Source of the DNA: Amycolatopsis sp. FDAARGOS 1241
GTDB taxonomy: Bacteria; Actinomycetota; Actinomycetes; Mycobacteriales; Pseudonocardiaceae
Reading direction: 5' to 3'
Length of the DNA: 64,000 nt
Assembly: GCF_016889705.1 (NCBI RefSeq)
Contig: NZ_CP069526.1
Coordinates: forward strand, 8,584,001 to 8,648,000
The notes under the pieces were generated by a model, which did not search any database, was not told where the DNA came from, and saw only the letters and a program-made list of their open reading frames with translations. The translations under genes and the position numbers were made by a program. Positions within the stretch are counted from its first letter, which is position 1. Each line of letters begins with the position of its first letter. This document shows, piece by piece, positions 16,017 to 23,711 of this stretch.

Positions 16017-16555
16017 CCGGCCTCGCGCTGCCCGACCGCTCGGCGGACCGACGCGTAGTCGACTCCGCGGGCGGCCAGCAGGTCGGGCACCGGGCCCTTC
16101 TGCTGCGTCAGCGCGAGCAGGATGTGCTCCTGGCGCAATTGCTTGTCACCCAGTTTGACGGCCTCGCGCAGGCTCAGCTCGAGCGTGCGCTTCGCGTCGG
16201 CGGCGAACGGGATGTGGCCGCGCTTGCCGCGCCTCCCGCCACCCGCGAGTGCGCCGGGACCGTGGGTTTCCTCGATGCGCTCGACGATCTGCTCGACGTC
16301 GATGCCGAATTCCGTGAGCGCCTCGACGTCGGCGTCGCTGATCCCGCCGCGCCGGCGGACGCGGTCGAGTTCGGCCAGCACGTCTTCGCGGGACACGCCG
16401 AGCTCCTGCAATACGCGCAACGCACTGCCGTCCTCAGTGCGGGCCAGCCCGGCCAGCACGTCGGTGAGTTCGATCTCGCGCGCGCCGGTTTCGCGCGCCA
16501 CGATCTGCGCCTCCACCACAGCCATGCGGGCGTCCTGCGTGAACCGTTCGAACAT
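16013..16555 (-). CDS. Clp N-domain (ClpC/ClpA repeat) protein without ATPase
   Basis: A 180-residue protein that is only the Clp R-domain, duplicated: FERFTQDARMAVVEAQIVAR (1-20) with IELTDVLAGLARTEDG, and AADAKRTLELSLREAVKLGD with LRQEHILLALTQQ (about 115-152). In ClpC this domain binds adaptors and substrates. Without an AAA module it may act as a decoy, adaptor or stress sensor. The ATG sits in TGATG with the stop of the preceding small HTH gene. The pair resembles the fused HTH–Clp-N protein at 42334-43059, and both have the same upstream operator. Confidence 0.9.
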   Translation of the reverse strand: MFERFTQDARMAVVEAQIVARETGAREIELTDVLAGLARTEDGSALRVLQELGVSREDVLAELDRVRRRGGISDADVEALTEFGIDVEQIVERIEETHGPGALAGGGRRGKRGHIPFAADAKRTLELSLREAVKLGDKQLRQEHILLALTQQKGPVPDLLAARGVDYASVRRAVGQREAG

Positions 16556-16764
16556 CAGTGCCTCCCGTACTTCTTGTGCACGGCCTGCCGGCTGACCCCC
16601 AGCTCGGCGGCGATCTCCTGCCAGGACCAGCCGTGCACACGGGCGCTGCGCACCTGCACGGCCTCGAGTTGTTCCAGGAGCCGACGAAGCGCAGCGACCG
16701 CGCGAAGCCCCACCCGGGGATCACGGTCGCCCGCCCTCGCGGCCAGGTCTGTTGCTTCCGTCAT
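16555..16764 (-). CDS. small HTH partner of the Clp-N protein
   Basis: A 69-residue protein: a helical N-terminus (AALRRLLEQLEAVQVRSAR) then a helix-turn-helix HGWSWQEIAAELGVSRQAVHKKYGRH. The same HTH type, SWTEIGASMGVSKQAAQKRF, is in the fused protein at 42334-43059. I prefer ATG 16764 to an upstream TTG because the promoter elements then place transcription start at or next to the ATG. It is stop-start coupled (TGATG) to the Clp-N gene. It probably binds the double palindrome at 16769-16812. Confidence 0.85.
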   Translation of the reverse strand: MTEATDLAARAGDRDPRVGLRAVAALRRLLEQLEAVQVRSARVHGWSWQEIAAELGVSRQAVHKKYGRH

Positions 16765-16768
16765 GCCT

Positions 16769-16812
16769 GTCAATCTAGGTTGACACCCGCGAATTCGTCA
16801 ACCTGAGTTGAC
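16769..16812 (-). promoter_or_regulatory. double-palindrome operator with embedded promoter (site A)
   Basis: Two 16-base dyads, GTCAATCTAGGTTGAC (16769-16784) and GTCAACCTGAGTTGAC (16797-16812), are 12 bases apart. Read on the minus strand, TTGACG lies 18 bases from TAGATT, a fair -35/-10 pair that would start transcription at about the ATG at 16764, with no leader. The same architecture is at 43063-43108. Confidence 0.8.
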
Positions 16813-16831
16813 ATGGGGTTAGCATCGGGTG

Positions 16832-17611
16832 ATGCCCGAGATCGCGATCGCCGAACGGGCGGGAGTCGGCGCGGACGGCCTGCCTCGCCCCACGGAAGAC
16901 CACGTTTCCGTGCTGGACAACGCCGTGCTGGTGCTGGACGGCGCGACGTCACCGAGCCCCGAGCTGCCGCCCGGCGGCTGGTACGCGGAGCTGCTCGTGC
17001 ACCGCCTGGCCGCCGAACTGCGTGCACGACCGGCCGCGGATCTGGCCGACGCGCTGGCCTCGGCCATCACCGCGGTCGCTTCCGCGCACGGCCTGACGCC
17101 GGGGAACTCGCCGTCGAGCACGGTGTCGATCCTGCGCTGGGACGCGGAGTCCGTGGAGTCCCTCGTGCTCGCCGACAGCCCGGTTGTCGCTTTCGGACGG
17201 TTCGGCGTGGATGTCGTGTCCGACGACCGGATCGTCTGGCTGCGCGAAGACGGTTTGCTGCAGACCGGCGCCGACGTCCGCCGCCGCCGCAACGCCGAAG
17301 GCGGGTTCTGGGTCGCCGAAGCGGATCCGCTGGCGGCGGCGAAAGCCGTGCGCCGGTCGTGGCCGCGGGCGGCGGTGGACGCCGTGCTGGTCGCCACCGA
17401 CGGCGTGTCGATCGGCGTGGACGAATACGGACTCTTCGACTGGCCCGAAGCACTCCGGCTGGCGCGGGCGAGCGGGCCCGACGCGGTGCTGGACGCGGTG
17501 CGGCTCGCGGAGAAACAGGACCAGGACGGCGCCCGCTGGCCCCGCGCGAAGCGCCACGACGACCAAGCACTGGTGTTCGTGGACTTCGAGCAGGGGTCGA
17601 ATTCAGGGTGA
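16832..17611 (+). CDS. PP2C-like phosphatase family protein
   Basis: A 259-residue protein with the weak PP2C fold of actinobacterial integrated phosphatase-like proteins: VSVLDNAVLVLDGAT near 27-41 (Asp for metal), SSTVSILRWD in the core, VESLVLADSPVVAFG, and VDAVLVATDGVSIGVDEYGLFDWPE near 190-210. It lacks the canonical RxxNED entry motif, so catalytic activity is uncertain. ATG 16832 directly follows a GTG in frame; the operator at 16769-16812 is only 19 bases upstream and might also affect this gene. Confidence 0.7.
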   Translation: MPEIAIAERAGVGADGLPRPTEDHVSVLDNAVLVLDGATSPSPELPPGGWYAELLVHRLAAELRARPAADLADALASAITAVASAHGLTPGNSPSSTVSILRWDAESVESLVLADSPVVAFGRFGVDVVSDDRIVWLREDGLLQTGADVRRRRNAEGGFWVAEADPLAAAKAVRRSWPRAAVDAVLVATDGVSIGVDEYGLFDWPEALRLARASGPDAVLDAVRLAEKQDQDGARWPRAKRHDDQALVFVDFEQGSNSG

Positions 17612-17653
17612 TCCCTGATCACGCGGTCCCCGTTCCCCGCGAAGCTGTGGACC

Positions 17654-18334
17654 ATGGGGATCTCACGGGGGCTGCGGATCTGGCGGCTGGCCGCCTTCGC
17701 CGCGATCGGCTGGGGGCTGTTCACGTTCGTGGTGATGAACGTGTTCAGTTCGCGAAATCCGCTCTACGACACGTTGTCGAGCTACACACTCACGGATCCG
17801 GGTCTGCTGAGCGCCGGCGTGCTCTCGCTCGCCGTCGGCTCGCTGGCGGTGCTCGGGTGCCTGGTGGCCGGCGGGGTGCCGTTGCCGCGCAGTGCCCGGG
17901 TGCTGCTTTCGTTGTGGGCCTTGGGGTTGACGTTCACGGCCGTGTTCCCGGCGAGTTACCCGCCGAACCCGGACCCGGTGAGCGGCGAGATCCACCTGTA
18001 CTCGTGCCTGGTCGCGTTCGCGAGCTTGCCGGGCGCGGCACTGGTCCTGCTGGAACCGTTGCGTGGCAAGGCTTCCCGCGTGGTGGTGGTGCGGTGGCTG
18101 CGGTGGGCCGTGGCCGCGCTGGCGCTGTTCGGGGTGAGCTTCCTGTTCGTGCGCCTCGACGAAGCCGGCGTCGCGGGGTTCCACGCGCTGACCGAGCTGC
18201 TGCCGGTCGGCCTGACGCAGCGGCTGATGATCGTCGCGGACGCCGCCCTGCTGCTGGGCCTGCTGCGCGTCGCCGCCCAGTTCGACGCCACCCGCGCGGA
18301 AGCCAGGACCGCGCTGGCCACCGCACGGGACTGA
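17654..18334 (+). CDS. DUF998 family membrane protein
   Basis: A 226-residue protein with six hydrophobic segments (LAAFAAIGWGLFTFVVMNV; LLSAGVLSLAVGSLAVLGCLVA; VLLSLWALGLTFTAVFPA; LVAFASLPGAALVLLEPL; WAVAALALFGVSFLFVRL; LMIVADAALLLGLLRVA). The FPASYPPNP plus EIHLYSCLVAF elements are typical of DUF998. Starts 42 bases after the PP2C-like stop, so possibly in the same transcript. Function unknown. Confidence 0.8.
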   Translation: MGISRGLRIWRLAAFAAIGWGLFTFVVMNVFSSRNPLYDTLSSYTLTDPGLLSAGVLSLAVGSLAVLGCLVAGGVPLPRSARVLLSLWALGLTFTAVFPASYPPNPDPVSGEIHLYSCLVAFASLPGAALVLLEPLRGKASRVVVVRWLRWAVAALALFGVSFLFVRLDEAGVAGFHALTELLPVGLTQRLMIVADAALLLGLLRVAAQFDATRAEARTALATARD

Positions 18335-18335
18335 G

Positions 18336-19364
18336 CTACTCCTGCATGGCCGCGGCGAATTCCGGGGCGTAGCCGTACAACCCGGGGAGCCCGCCCGTGT
18401 GCACGAACACGACCGTCTCCTCCGGGTCGAACCGCCCGGCGGCCGCCCACTCGACCAGCGCGGCCGCGACCTTGCCGGTGTAGACGGGGTCGAGCACCAC
18501 ACCCTCGGTGCGGCCGAACAGCCGCAGCGCGCCCCACGTTTCCGGCGACGGGATGCCGTAGCCTTCACCGATCGTGGTGTCGCTCATGCGCACGTGGTCC
18601 AGCGACGGCGTGTCGACGCCCAGCAGCTGCGCGGCCGAGGTGACGAGGTGGGTGAGGTTGTCCGTGGCCTCGCCGAGCGGGTGGCTCACGCACGCGAAGT
18701 CCGCGCCGAGGTTGCCGAGCAACGCCGTACCGAGCGCCAGGCCGGCGGCCGTGCCGCCGCTCGCGTGCGGCCCGACGATCCGCGCGCTCTCGATGCCCAG
18801 CGCCGAGAGCTGCTGCGCGAGCTCGTGCGATGCGGCGACGTAGCCGAGCGTGCCGAGCGCATCCGACCCGCCGACGGGGACCGTCGCGACCTTGCGGCCC
18901 TCGTAGTCCGCCGACGCGAGCAGCTCCTCGTACGTGCGGGTGGTCTCTTCTTCATCGGCGCAGAGGTGGACGCGGGCGCCGAACAGCAGGTCGAGCGGGA
19001 TGTTGCCGGAGTGCTCGTAGGCCTCGCCCGAGCGCGGGACCTTGGCCGTGAGGACCAGCTCGCAGCGCAGGCCGAGGCGTGCGCACGCGGCCGCGGTCTG
19101 GCGGCCGTGGTTGGTCTGCAACGCGCCGAAGGTGATCACCGTGTCGGCGCCCGCCGCCAGGGCCGCCCCGAGGTGGAAGTCGAGTTTGCGCAGCTTGTTG
19201 CCGCCCGCGCCGAGCGGGTGCACGTCGTCGCGCTTCAGCAGCAACCGCGGCAGCCCCAAGGCTTCCCCCAGCCGCGGCGCCGCGACCAACGGCGTAGGCC
19301 CGCTGCCGAGTCCCGCCCGCGGAAACGCGTCGAAAACGGGAAACCGGTCGAAGTCGAACGTCAT
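18336..19364 (-). CDS. ACC deaminase/D-cysteine desulfhydrase family PLP enzyme
   Basis: A 342-residue fold-type II PLP enzyme. The Schiff-base Lys sits in GAGGNKLRKLDFHLG near 53-67, with LLKRDDVHPLG before it, TFGALQTNHGRQTAAACARLG after, and GGTAAGLALG for the phosphate. These match the 1-aminocyclopropane-1-carboxylate deaminase/D-cysteine desulfhydrase group; the residues that separate the two activities cannot be judged here. ATG 19364. It converges on the DUF998 gene and diverges from the amidase operon, 133 bases away. Confidence 0.85.
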   Translation of the reverse strand: MTFDFDRFPVFDAFPRAGLGSGPTPLVAAPRLGEALGLPRLLLKRDDVHPLGAGGNKLRKLDFHLGAALAAGADTVITFGALQTNHGRQTAAACARLGLRCELVLTAKVPRSGEAYEHSGNIPLDLLFGARVHLCADEEETTRTYEELLASADYEGRKVATVPVGGSDALGTLGYVAASHELAQQLSALGIESARIVGPHASGGTAAGLALGTALLGNLGADFACVSHPLGEATDNLTHLVTSAAQLLGVDTPSLDHVRMSDTTIGEGYGIPSPETWGALRLFGRTEGVVLDPVYTGKVAAALVEWAAAGRFDPEETVVFVHTGGLPGLYGYAPEFAAAMQE

Positions 19365-19460
19365 CGATCCTCCGTGGGCTGGGGTGGGCGTCCCGGTAAT
19401 CGTCGGCCCCCGGCCCGCCGGCTGTCGAACCAGGCGCCTCGGATCACAGCTCCGTGGTAG

Positions 19461-19478
19461 CGTTCGTTCGAACGAACG
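19461..19478. promoter_or_regulatory. perfect 18-base palindrome, likely TetR operator
   Basis: CGTTCGTTCGAACGAACG ends 20 bases upstream of the amidase ATG. A TetR-family gene is the next gene of the operon, so autoregulation is likely. The inner sequence is a GTTCG repeat on both strands. Confidence 0.75.
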
Positions 19479-19497
19479 AGAGAATCGGGGGCGGCCC

Positions 19498-20871
19498 ATG
19501 ACCGTCGAGACTTCCGCGTTCCCGACGCTCGCCGAGCAGGCGGCGCGGCTGCGAGCTGGGGAAACGTCGTCCCTGGAGCTCACTCGGGAGGCGCTGCAGC
19601 GAGCCCACGCGAGCCGGCCCGTGCTCAACGCGTTCCGGTTCCTGCGTGACGAGGCAGCGCTGCTCGACGCGGCGCTGGCCGACCGCCGGCGCGCAGAGGG
19701 CGACGACTCCCCGCTGCTCGGAGTGCCCATCGCGATCAAGGACGACGTCGATCTCGAAGGCCTGCCGACGGCGTTCGGCTGCGCCGGTGACTTCCCGGAC
19801 GCCACCGAGGACTCCCCGGCCGTCGCGAAGCTCAAGCAGGCGGGCGCGGTCATCGTCGGCAAGACCAACACGCCGGAGCTGGGCCAGTGGCCGTTCACCG
19901 AGGGGCCGGCGTTCGGCGTCACGCGCAACCCCTGGCAGCCCGAGCACACACCGGGCGGGTCGTCGGGCGGGGCGGCGGCCGCGGTGGCCGGTGGGATCGT
20001 CGCGGCGGCGCTCGGGTCGGACGGCGCGGGCTCGGTGCGCATCCCGGCGGCGTGGACGGGCCTGGTCGGCATCAAGCCGCAGCGTGGACGCATCCCGACG
20101 GGCGGCGAACTGTTCCACGGCCTCACCGTGCTCAGCCCGCTCGCCCTGACCGTCGCGGACGCGGCGACGCTGCTCGACGTCACCGCGGGCACCGGCGACA
20201 CCTTCCGCAAGGCCGCCCGCCGGGAACCCGGCAGGCTGCGGATCGGCCTGTCGACCAGGATCCCGTTCACGGCAATGAAAACGAAGCTCGATCCGGTCGT
20301 GGAGGCGGCCGTGCGGCACACCGCCGAAGCGCTCGAAGGCCTCGGCCACGAGGTCATCGAGGTCGAACCCGGCTACGGGCTCATCGGGCTCACCTTCCTG
20401 CCCCGCTCGCTCACCGGCGTGCGCGACTGGACCCTTCGCGTGCCCGAACCCACCAAGCTCGACCCACGCACCCGCGGCAACGCCCACCAGGGCACCCTGC
20501 TCGCCGGCGCGCTCAAGCTTTCCAAGGCCCTTGAACCGATGCTGCAGCGCCGCATCGGGTCGGTGTTCGGGCGGGTCGACGTGCTGCTCACGCCGACCAC
20601 CGCGACGCCACCGCCGAAGACGGGCGCGTTCGACGGCCTCACCGGCTGGGCGACCGACCAGACGATGATCGCCGCGTGCCCCTACGCTTGGCCGTGGAAC
20701 GTGCTGGGCTGGCCTGGGATCAACGTCCCCGCCGGTCAGACGGCAGACGGGCTGCCACTCGGCGCCCAGCTGCTGGGCCCCTCGCACGCCGAGGAGCGGC
20801 TGATCTCACTCGCCGCGCAACTGGAAGAGGTCGAACGGTGGCCGGAGCGACACCCCGCAAGGGTGTGGTGA
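19498..20871 (+). CDS. amidase-signature hydrolase
   Basis: A 457-residue amidase-signature protein. The Ser-Ser-Lys triad is visible: Lys in VPIAIKDDVDLEG near 81, and the Gly/Ser loop TPGGSSGGAAAAVAGG near 157-172 followed by GSDGAGSVRIPAAWTGLVGIKP, holding the cis-Ser and nucleophile Ser. The C-terminal INVPAG and LPLGAQLLG elements are intact. It hydrolyses amides, acylated amines or similar; substrate unknown. First gene of an operon with a TetR regulator and an MpaB-type oxygenase, with a palindromic operator just upstream. Confidence 0.9.
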   Translation: MTVETSAFPTLAEQAARLRAGETSSLELTREALQRAHASRPVLNAFRFLRDEAALLDAALADRRRAEGDDSPLLGVPIAIKDDVDLEGLPTAFGCAGDFPDATEDSPAVAKLKQAGAVIVGKTNTPELGQWPFTEGPAFGVTRNPWQPEHTPGGSSGGAAAAVAGGIVAAALGSDGAGSVRIPAAWTGLVGIKPQRGRIPTGGELFHGLTVLSPLALTVADAATLLDVTAGTGDTFRKAARREPGRLRIGLSTRIPFTAMKTKLDPVVEAAVRHTAEALEGLGHEVIEVEPGYGLIGLTFLPRSLTGVRDWTLRVPEPTKLDPRTRGNAHQGTLLAGALKLSKALEPMLQRRIGSVFGRVDVLLTPTTATPPPKTGAFDGLTGWATDQTMIAACPYAWPWNVLGWPGINVPAGQTADGLPLGAQLLGPSHAEERLISLAAQLEEVERWPERHPARVW

Positions 20872-21410
20872 ACACCCGCGACGCGATCCTGCGCGCGACG
20901 CTCGAGGTCGTCGGCGGGCAAGGCGTCGGCGGGCTCACCAACCGCCGCATCGTGGCCGCCGCGGGCGTTTCGCTCGGCACGCTCACCTACCACTTCCCCA
21001 GTCAGACGGAGCTCTTGCGCGAGGCCATGCTGCTGTTCGCCGAGGAGGAGACGGCGAAACTCGCCGCGATCGCCGACGCGCACCGCGCCGACGGCCTCAG
21101 CCTCGAGCAGGCCGCGGCCGTGGTGGAGCACGTGATCGAGCAGCTCCCGTTCGGCACCGATGAGCTCGCGCCCCACGAGCTGTACCTGCAGGCCGCGCGC
21201 GACCCCGGCCTGCACGAAGCGTCTTCACGCTGCTTCGCGGCCTACGACGACCTGGCCACGGCCATCCTGCGCGGACTCGGCGTGCGGGAGCCGGAACGCG
21301 TGGCGGGTCCCGTCGTGGCGCTCATCGCCGGGCTGCAGCTGCGCCGGCTCGCCACGGGCACCGACGTGCCGGCCGCCGAACCGCTGATGATGTTGCTGCG
21401 CGGGACCTGA
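20838..21410 (+). CDS. TetR-family repressor
   Basis: A 190-residue protein, HTH at residues 12-60: NTRDAILRATLEVVGGQGV then LTNRRIVAAAGVSLGTLTYHFPSQTELLREAM. The C-terminal ligand domain is helical. GTG 20838 has a good GGAAGAGG ribosome site 7 bases upstream and overlaps the amidase by 34 bases; GTG 20868, a classical GTGA overlap, is the alternative. Likely binds the palindrome at 19461-19478 in front of the amidase. Confidence 0.88.
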   Translation: MAGATPRKGVVNTRDAILRATLEVVGGQGVGGLTNRRIVAAAGVSLGTLTYHFPSQTELLREAMLLFAEEETAKLAAIADAHRADGLSLEQAAAVVEHVIEQLPFGTDELAPHELYLQAARDPGLHEASSRCFAAYDDLATAILRGLGVREPERVAGPVVALIAGLQLRRLATGTDVPAAEPLMMLLRGT

Positions 21411-21411
21411 C

Positions 21412-22257
21412 GTGGCGCCGCCGGTGATTCGCGGGACCGCGGCCTGGCGGTACTTCGGGGACTTCCGCGACCTGTTGCTCGCCGGTCAGGTGCTCGTGCT
21501 GCAGGTGGCCCACCCGGTCGTCGCCGCGGGCGTGCGGGACCACTCGGACTACACGGAAGACCCGTGGACGCGGTTGATGCGCACGGGCGCGTCGCTGTCG
21601 ATCTACGTCTACGGCGGCGAAGCCGGCGCCCGGTACGAGGCCGAGCGGCTGCGGAAGCTGCACCGCACGTTCACCGGCGTCGACGGCGGCCGCCGCTACA
21701 GCGCCCTCGACCCCGCCGCGTACGCGTGGGTGCACGCGACGCTGGTGAAGGTTCCCGTTGACGTGCAACGGTTCTTCGGCCGGCCGCTGGCCAAGGACGA
21801 GCTCGACGAGTACTACGCGCAGATGTGCGACATCGGCCGCCTGCTCGGCGTCCGCGAACGCGATCTGCCGCCGGACTGGCCCGCGTTCGAGCGCTACTAC
21901 GCCGAGCAAGTGGCGTCGTTCCGGCCGAACGAGGCGATCACGACGTTGTTCGAGACCATCGGCGCGGTGCCGAACCCCGCGCGATGGCTGCCGGACCGGT
22001 GGTGGCCGAAACTCCGTGCTGGGCAAGCGAACGCGCAGCTGTTCCTGATCCGGGCGACGCTGCCGCCGCCGCTGCGCGAACGGCTCGGTCTCCGGTGGAC
22101 CTCGGCTGATCAGCACAGGTTCGACCGGTTCTGTCGCTGCACGAGGGTGTTCGGCGCGGTGCTCCCGGCTTCGGTGCGCACGGCCCACATGCGGTGGATC
22201 GGCAAGCTCAACGTCTGGCTGCCCGCTCACCCGTGGGCCTACCGGTACCTCCCGTAG
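21412..22257 (+). CDS. MpaB-family (DUF2236) oxygenase-like protein
   Basis: A 281-residue protein of the latex-clearing/MpaB fold: WRYFGDFRDLLLAGQVLVLQVAHPVVAAGVRDHS (about 13-46; His for heme), YGGEAGARYEAERLRKLHR (about 66-84), Tyr/His-rich middle AYAWVHATLVKVPVD and DELDEYYAQMCDIGRLLGV. Members are heme-b proteins that oxidise polyisoprenes or lipids, though most actinobacterial ones are uncharacterised. GTG 21412 is 1 base after the TetR stop, so it is the third gene of the amidase–TetR operon. Confidence 0.82.
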   Translation: MAPPVIRGTAAWRYFGDFRDLLLAGQVLVLQVAHPVVAAGVRDHSDYTEDPWTRLMRTGASLSIYVYGGEAGARYEAERLRKLHRTFTGVDGGRRYSALDPAAYAWVHATLVKVPVDVQRFFGRPLAKDELDEYYAQMCDIGRLLGVRERDLPPDWPAFERYYAEQVASFRPNEAITTLFETIGAVPNPARWLPDRWWPKLRAGQANAQLFLIRATLPPPLRERLGLRWTSADQHRFDRFCRCTRVFGAVLPASVRTAHMRWIGKLNVWLPAHPWAYRYLP

Positions 22258-22258
22258 C

Positions 22259-22798
22259 TCATTCACCACGGGTGCGCGCGTAGTGCGCCCGCGCCTTAGC
22301 ACGGTTACCGCACCGGGCCATGGAGCACCACTGGCGGGTCCGGCGCGGCGAGGCGTCGGCGAACCGCAGGCCGCAGTCATCCGCCGCGCACACGCGGACG
22401 TCCACCGAACCGGTCACCAGGTCGACCGCGTCGGCCGCGATCACCGCGAGCGCGGCCGCCACCGGGTCCCGCGGTGCCGGCACCGCGCGGTGCAGCTCGC
22501 CACCGGACAGCTTCAGCCGCGCAGCCGGTACGGGCACCTCGACGGCCTTGTTGACCAGCTCGACGTCCTTGCGCTCCGGCGACGCCGTGAGCAGCCGGTT
22601 CACCGCTTCGCGCAGCCAGCGCGCCGTCCGCAGCTGGTCCTCCGTCACCCGGGCGCGACCGGCGGTCAGCCCCGCCAGCTCGAGCCATTCGCCCAGCGCG
22701 GCGGGCGAAGTCAGCAGCTCGAACCCGTCGGCGTAGCGGTCGCGCAGCGTGTTGACGAGGTCGAGGGACGGCCGGCCGCCGTCGAAGACCCACTCCAT
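22259..22798 (-). CDS. CGNR zinc-finger regulator of the adjacent hydrolase
   Basis: A 179-residue ABATE–CGNR protein: FDGGRPSLDLVNTLRDRY at the start and the finger CAADDCGLRFADASPRR then WCSMARCGNRAKARAHYAR at the end. ATG 22798 opens at the domain. It is divergent from an alpha/beta hydrolase gene, and the 55-base gap plus the hydrolase start hold two identical-length dyads (22808-22867), a strong sign that this protein controls both. It is the second CGNR pair in the window; see 7221-7688. Confidence 0.87.
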   Translation of the reverse strand: MEWVFDGGRPSLDLVNTLRDRYADGFELLTSPAALGEWLELAGLTAGRARVTEDQLRTARWLREAVNRLLTASPERKDVELVNKAVEVPVPAARLKLSGGELHRAVPAPRDPVAAALAVIAADAVDLVTGSVDVRVCAADDCGLRFADASPRRTRQWCSMARCGNRAKARAHYARTRGE

Positions 22799-22807
22799 GG
22801 AACCGAT

Positions 22808-22867
22808 TCTAACCCTTGCCACCAGTTAGATACAGGGAGTAACGTCTAACCCCATGAGCCGGTTAGA
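22808..22867. promoter_or_regulatory. two 23-base TCTAAC-N11-GTTAGA dyads
   Basis: TCTAACC at 22808 pairs with GTTAGA ending at 22830; TCTAACC at 22845 pairs with GGTTAGA ending at 22867. Both dyads span 23 bases and their centres are 37 bases apart. The second covers the hydrolase ATG, as expected for repression. Confidence 0.8.
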
Positions 22868-23711
22868 ATCCTTCATGGCCCAGGTCGGTGACCTCCGTGT
22901 GCACTACCTGCGCGGCGGCGACGGCCCGCCCGTCTTCCTGCTGCACGGCTGGCCGCAGACCTCCCACTGCTGGCACCGCGTCGCGGGGCCGCTCGCCGAA
23001 ACGCACACCGTCATCGCGCCCGACCTGCGTGGGTACGGCCGCACCGACAAACCGCGCGGCGGCTACGACAAACGCACGATGGCCGCCGACGTCGCCGGGC
23101 TCGCGGAGCAGCTCGGCTTCGACCGCGTGGCCGTGGTGGGCCACGACCGCGGCGGGCGCGTCGGGCACCGGTGGGCACTGGACCGCCCGGACCAGGTCGA
23201 GCGCCTGGCCGTGCTGGACATCGCGCCGACGCGCGAGATGTGGCGGCTGCTCGACAAGGACATCGCGAAGGCCTACTGGCACTGGCTCTTCCACTTGCAG
23301 CCCGACCTGCCGGAGCTAGTGGCGGGCAGCAACATCGCCGCGTACCTCGGTTACTTCTTCGAGCGCTGGACGTTCCAGCGCCAGGGCCTGGCGGCCGAGG
23401 ACATCGCGGAGTACGTCCGCGCGTTCTCCGCCCCGGGCGCCCTGCGCGCCGGCTTCGACGACTACCGCGCGTCCTTCCCGGACGACGCCGACCTCGACGA
23501 CACCGACTTCGCGGACGGCAAGCGCGTCACCCAGCCACTGCTGGCGATGTGGGGCCAAGGCGGACTGCTCGGCAAACTCCCGACACTCGACCTGTGGCGC
23601 CAGTACGGCACCGACGTCACCGGCGTCGGCCTGGAGAACTGCGGACACTTCGTGCCGGAGGAACAGCCGGAGCTCGTCCTACAGCACCTGCTGAACTTCC
23701 TGGGCCACTAA
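22854..23711 (+). CDS. alpha/beta hydrolase, dehalogenase/epoxide-hydrolase type
   Basis: A 285-residue alpha/beta hydrolase. The oxyanion motif is LLHGWPQTSHCW near 29-40, the nucleophile elbow VVGHDRGGRVGH near 93-104 uses Asp, and the catalytic His is in ENCGHFVPEEQPE. An Asp nucleophile points to haloacetate/haloalkane dehalogenases or epoxide hydrolases rather than esterases. ATG 22854 lies inside the second operator; ATG 22875 (MAQVGDLRVHYL) is a reasonable alternative start. An IS element sits immediately after the TAA stop, using it as target duplication. Confidence 0.87.
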   Translation: MSRLESFMAQVGDLRVHYLRGGDGPPVFLLHGWPQTSHCWHRVAGPLAETHTVIAPDLRGYGRTDKPRGGYDKRTMAADVAGLAEQLGFDRVAVVGHDRGGRVGHRWALDRPDQVERLAVLDIAPTREMWRLLDKDIAKAYWHWLFHLQPDLPELVAGSNIAAYLGYFFERWTFQRQGLAAEDIAEYVRAFSAPGALRAGFDDYRASFPDDADLDDTDFADGKRVTQPLLAMWGQGGLLGKLPTLDLWRQYGTDVTGVGLENCGHFVPEEQPELVLQHLLNFLGH

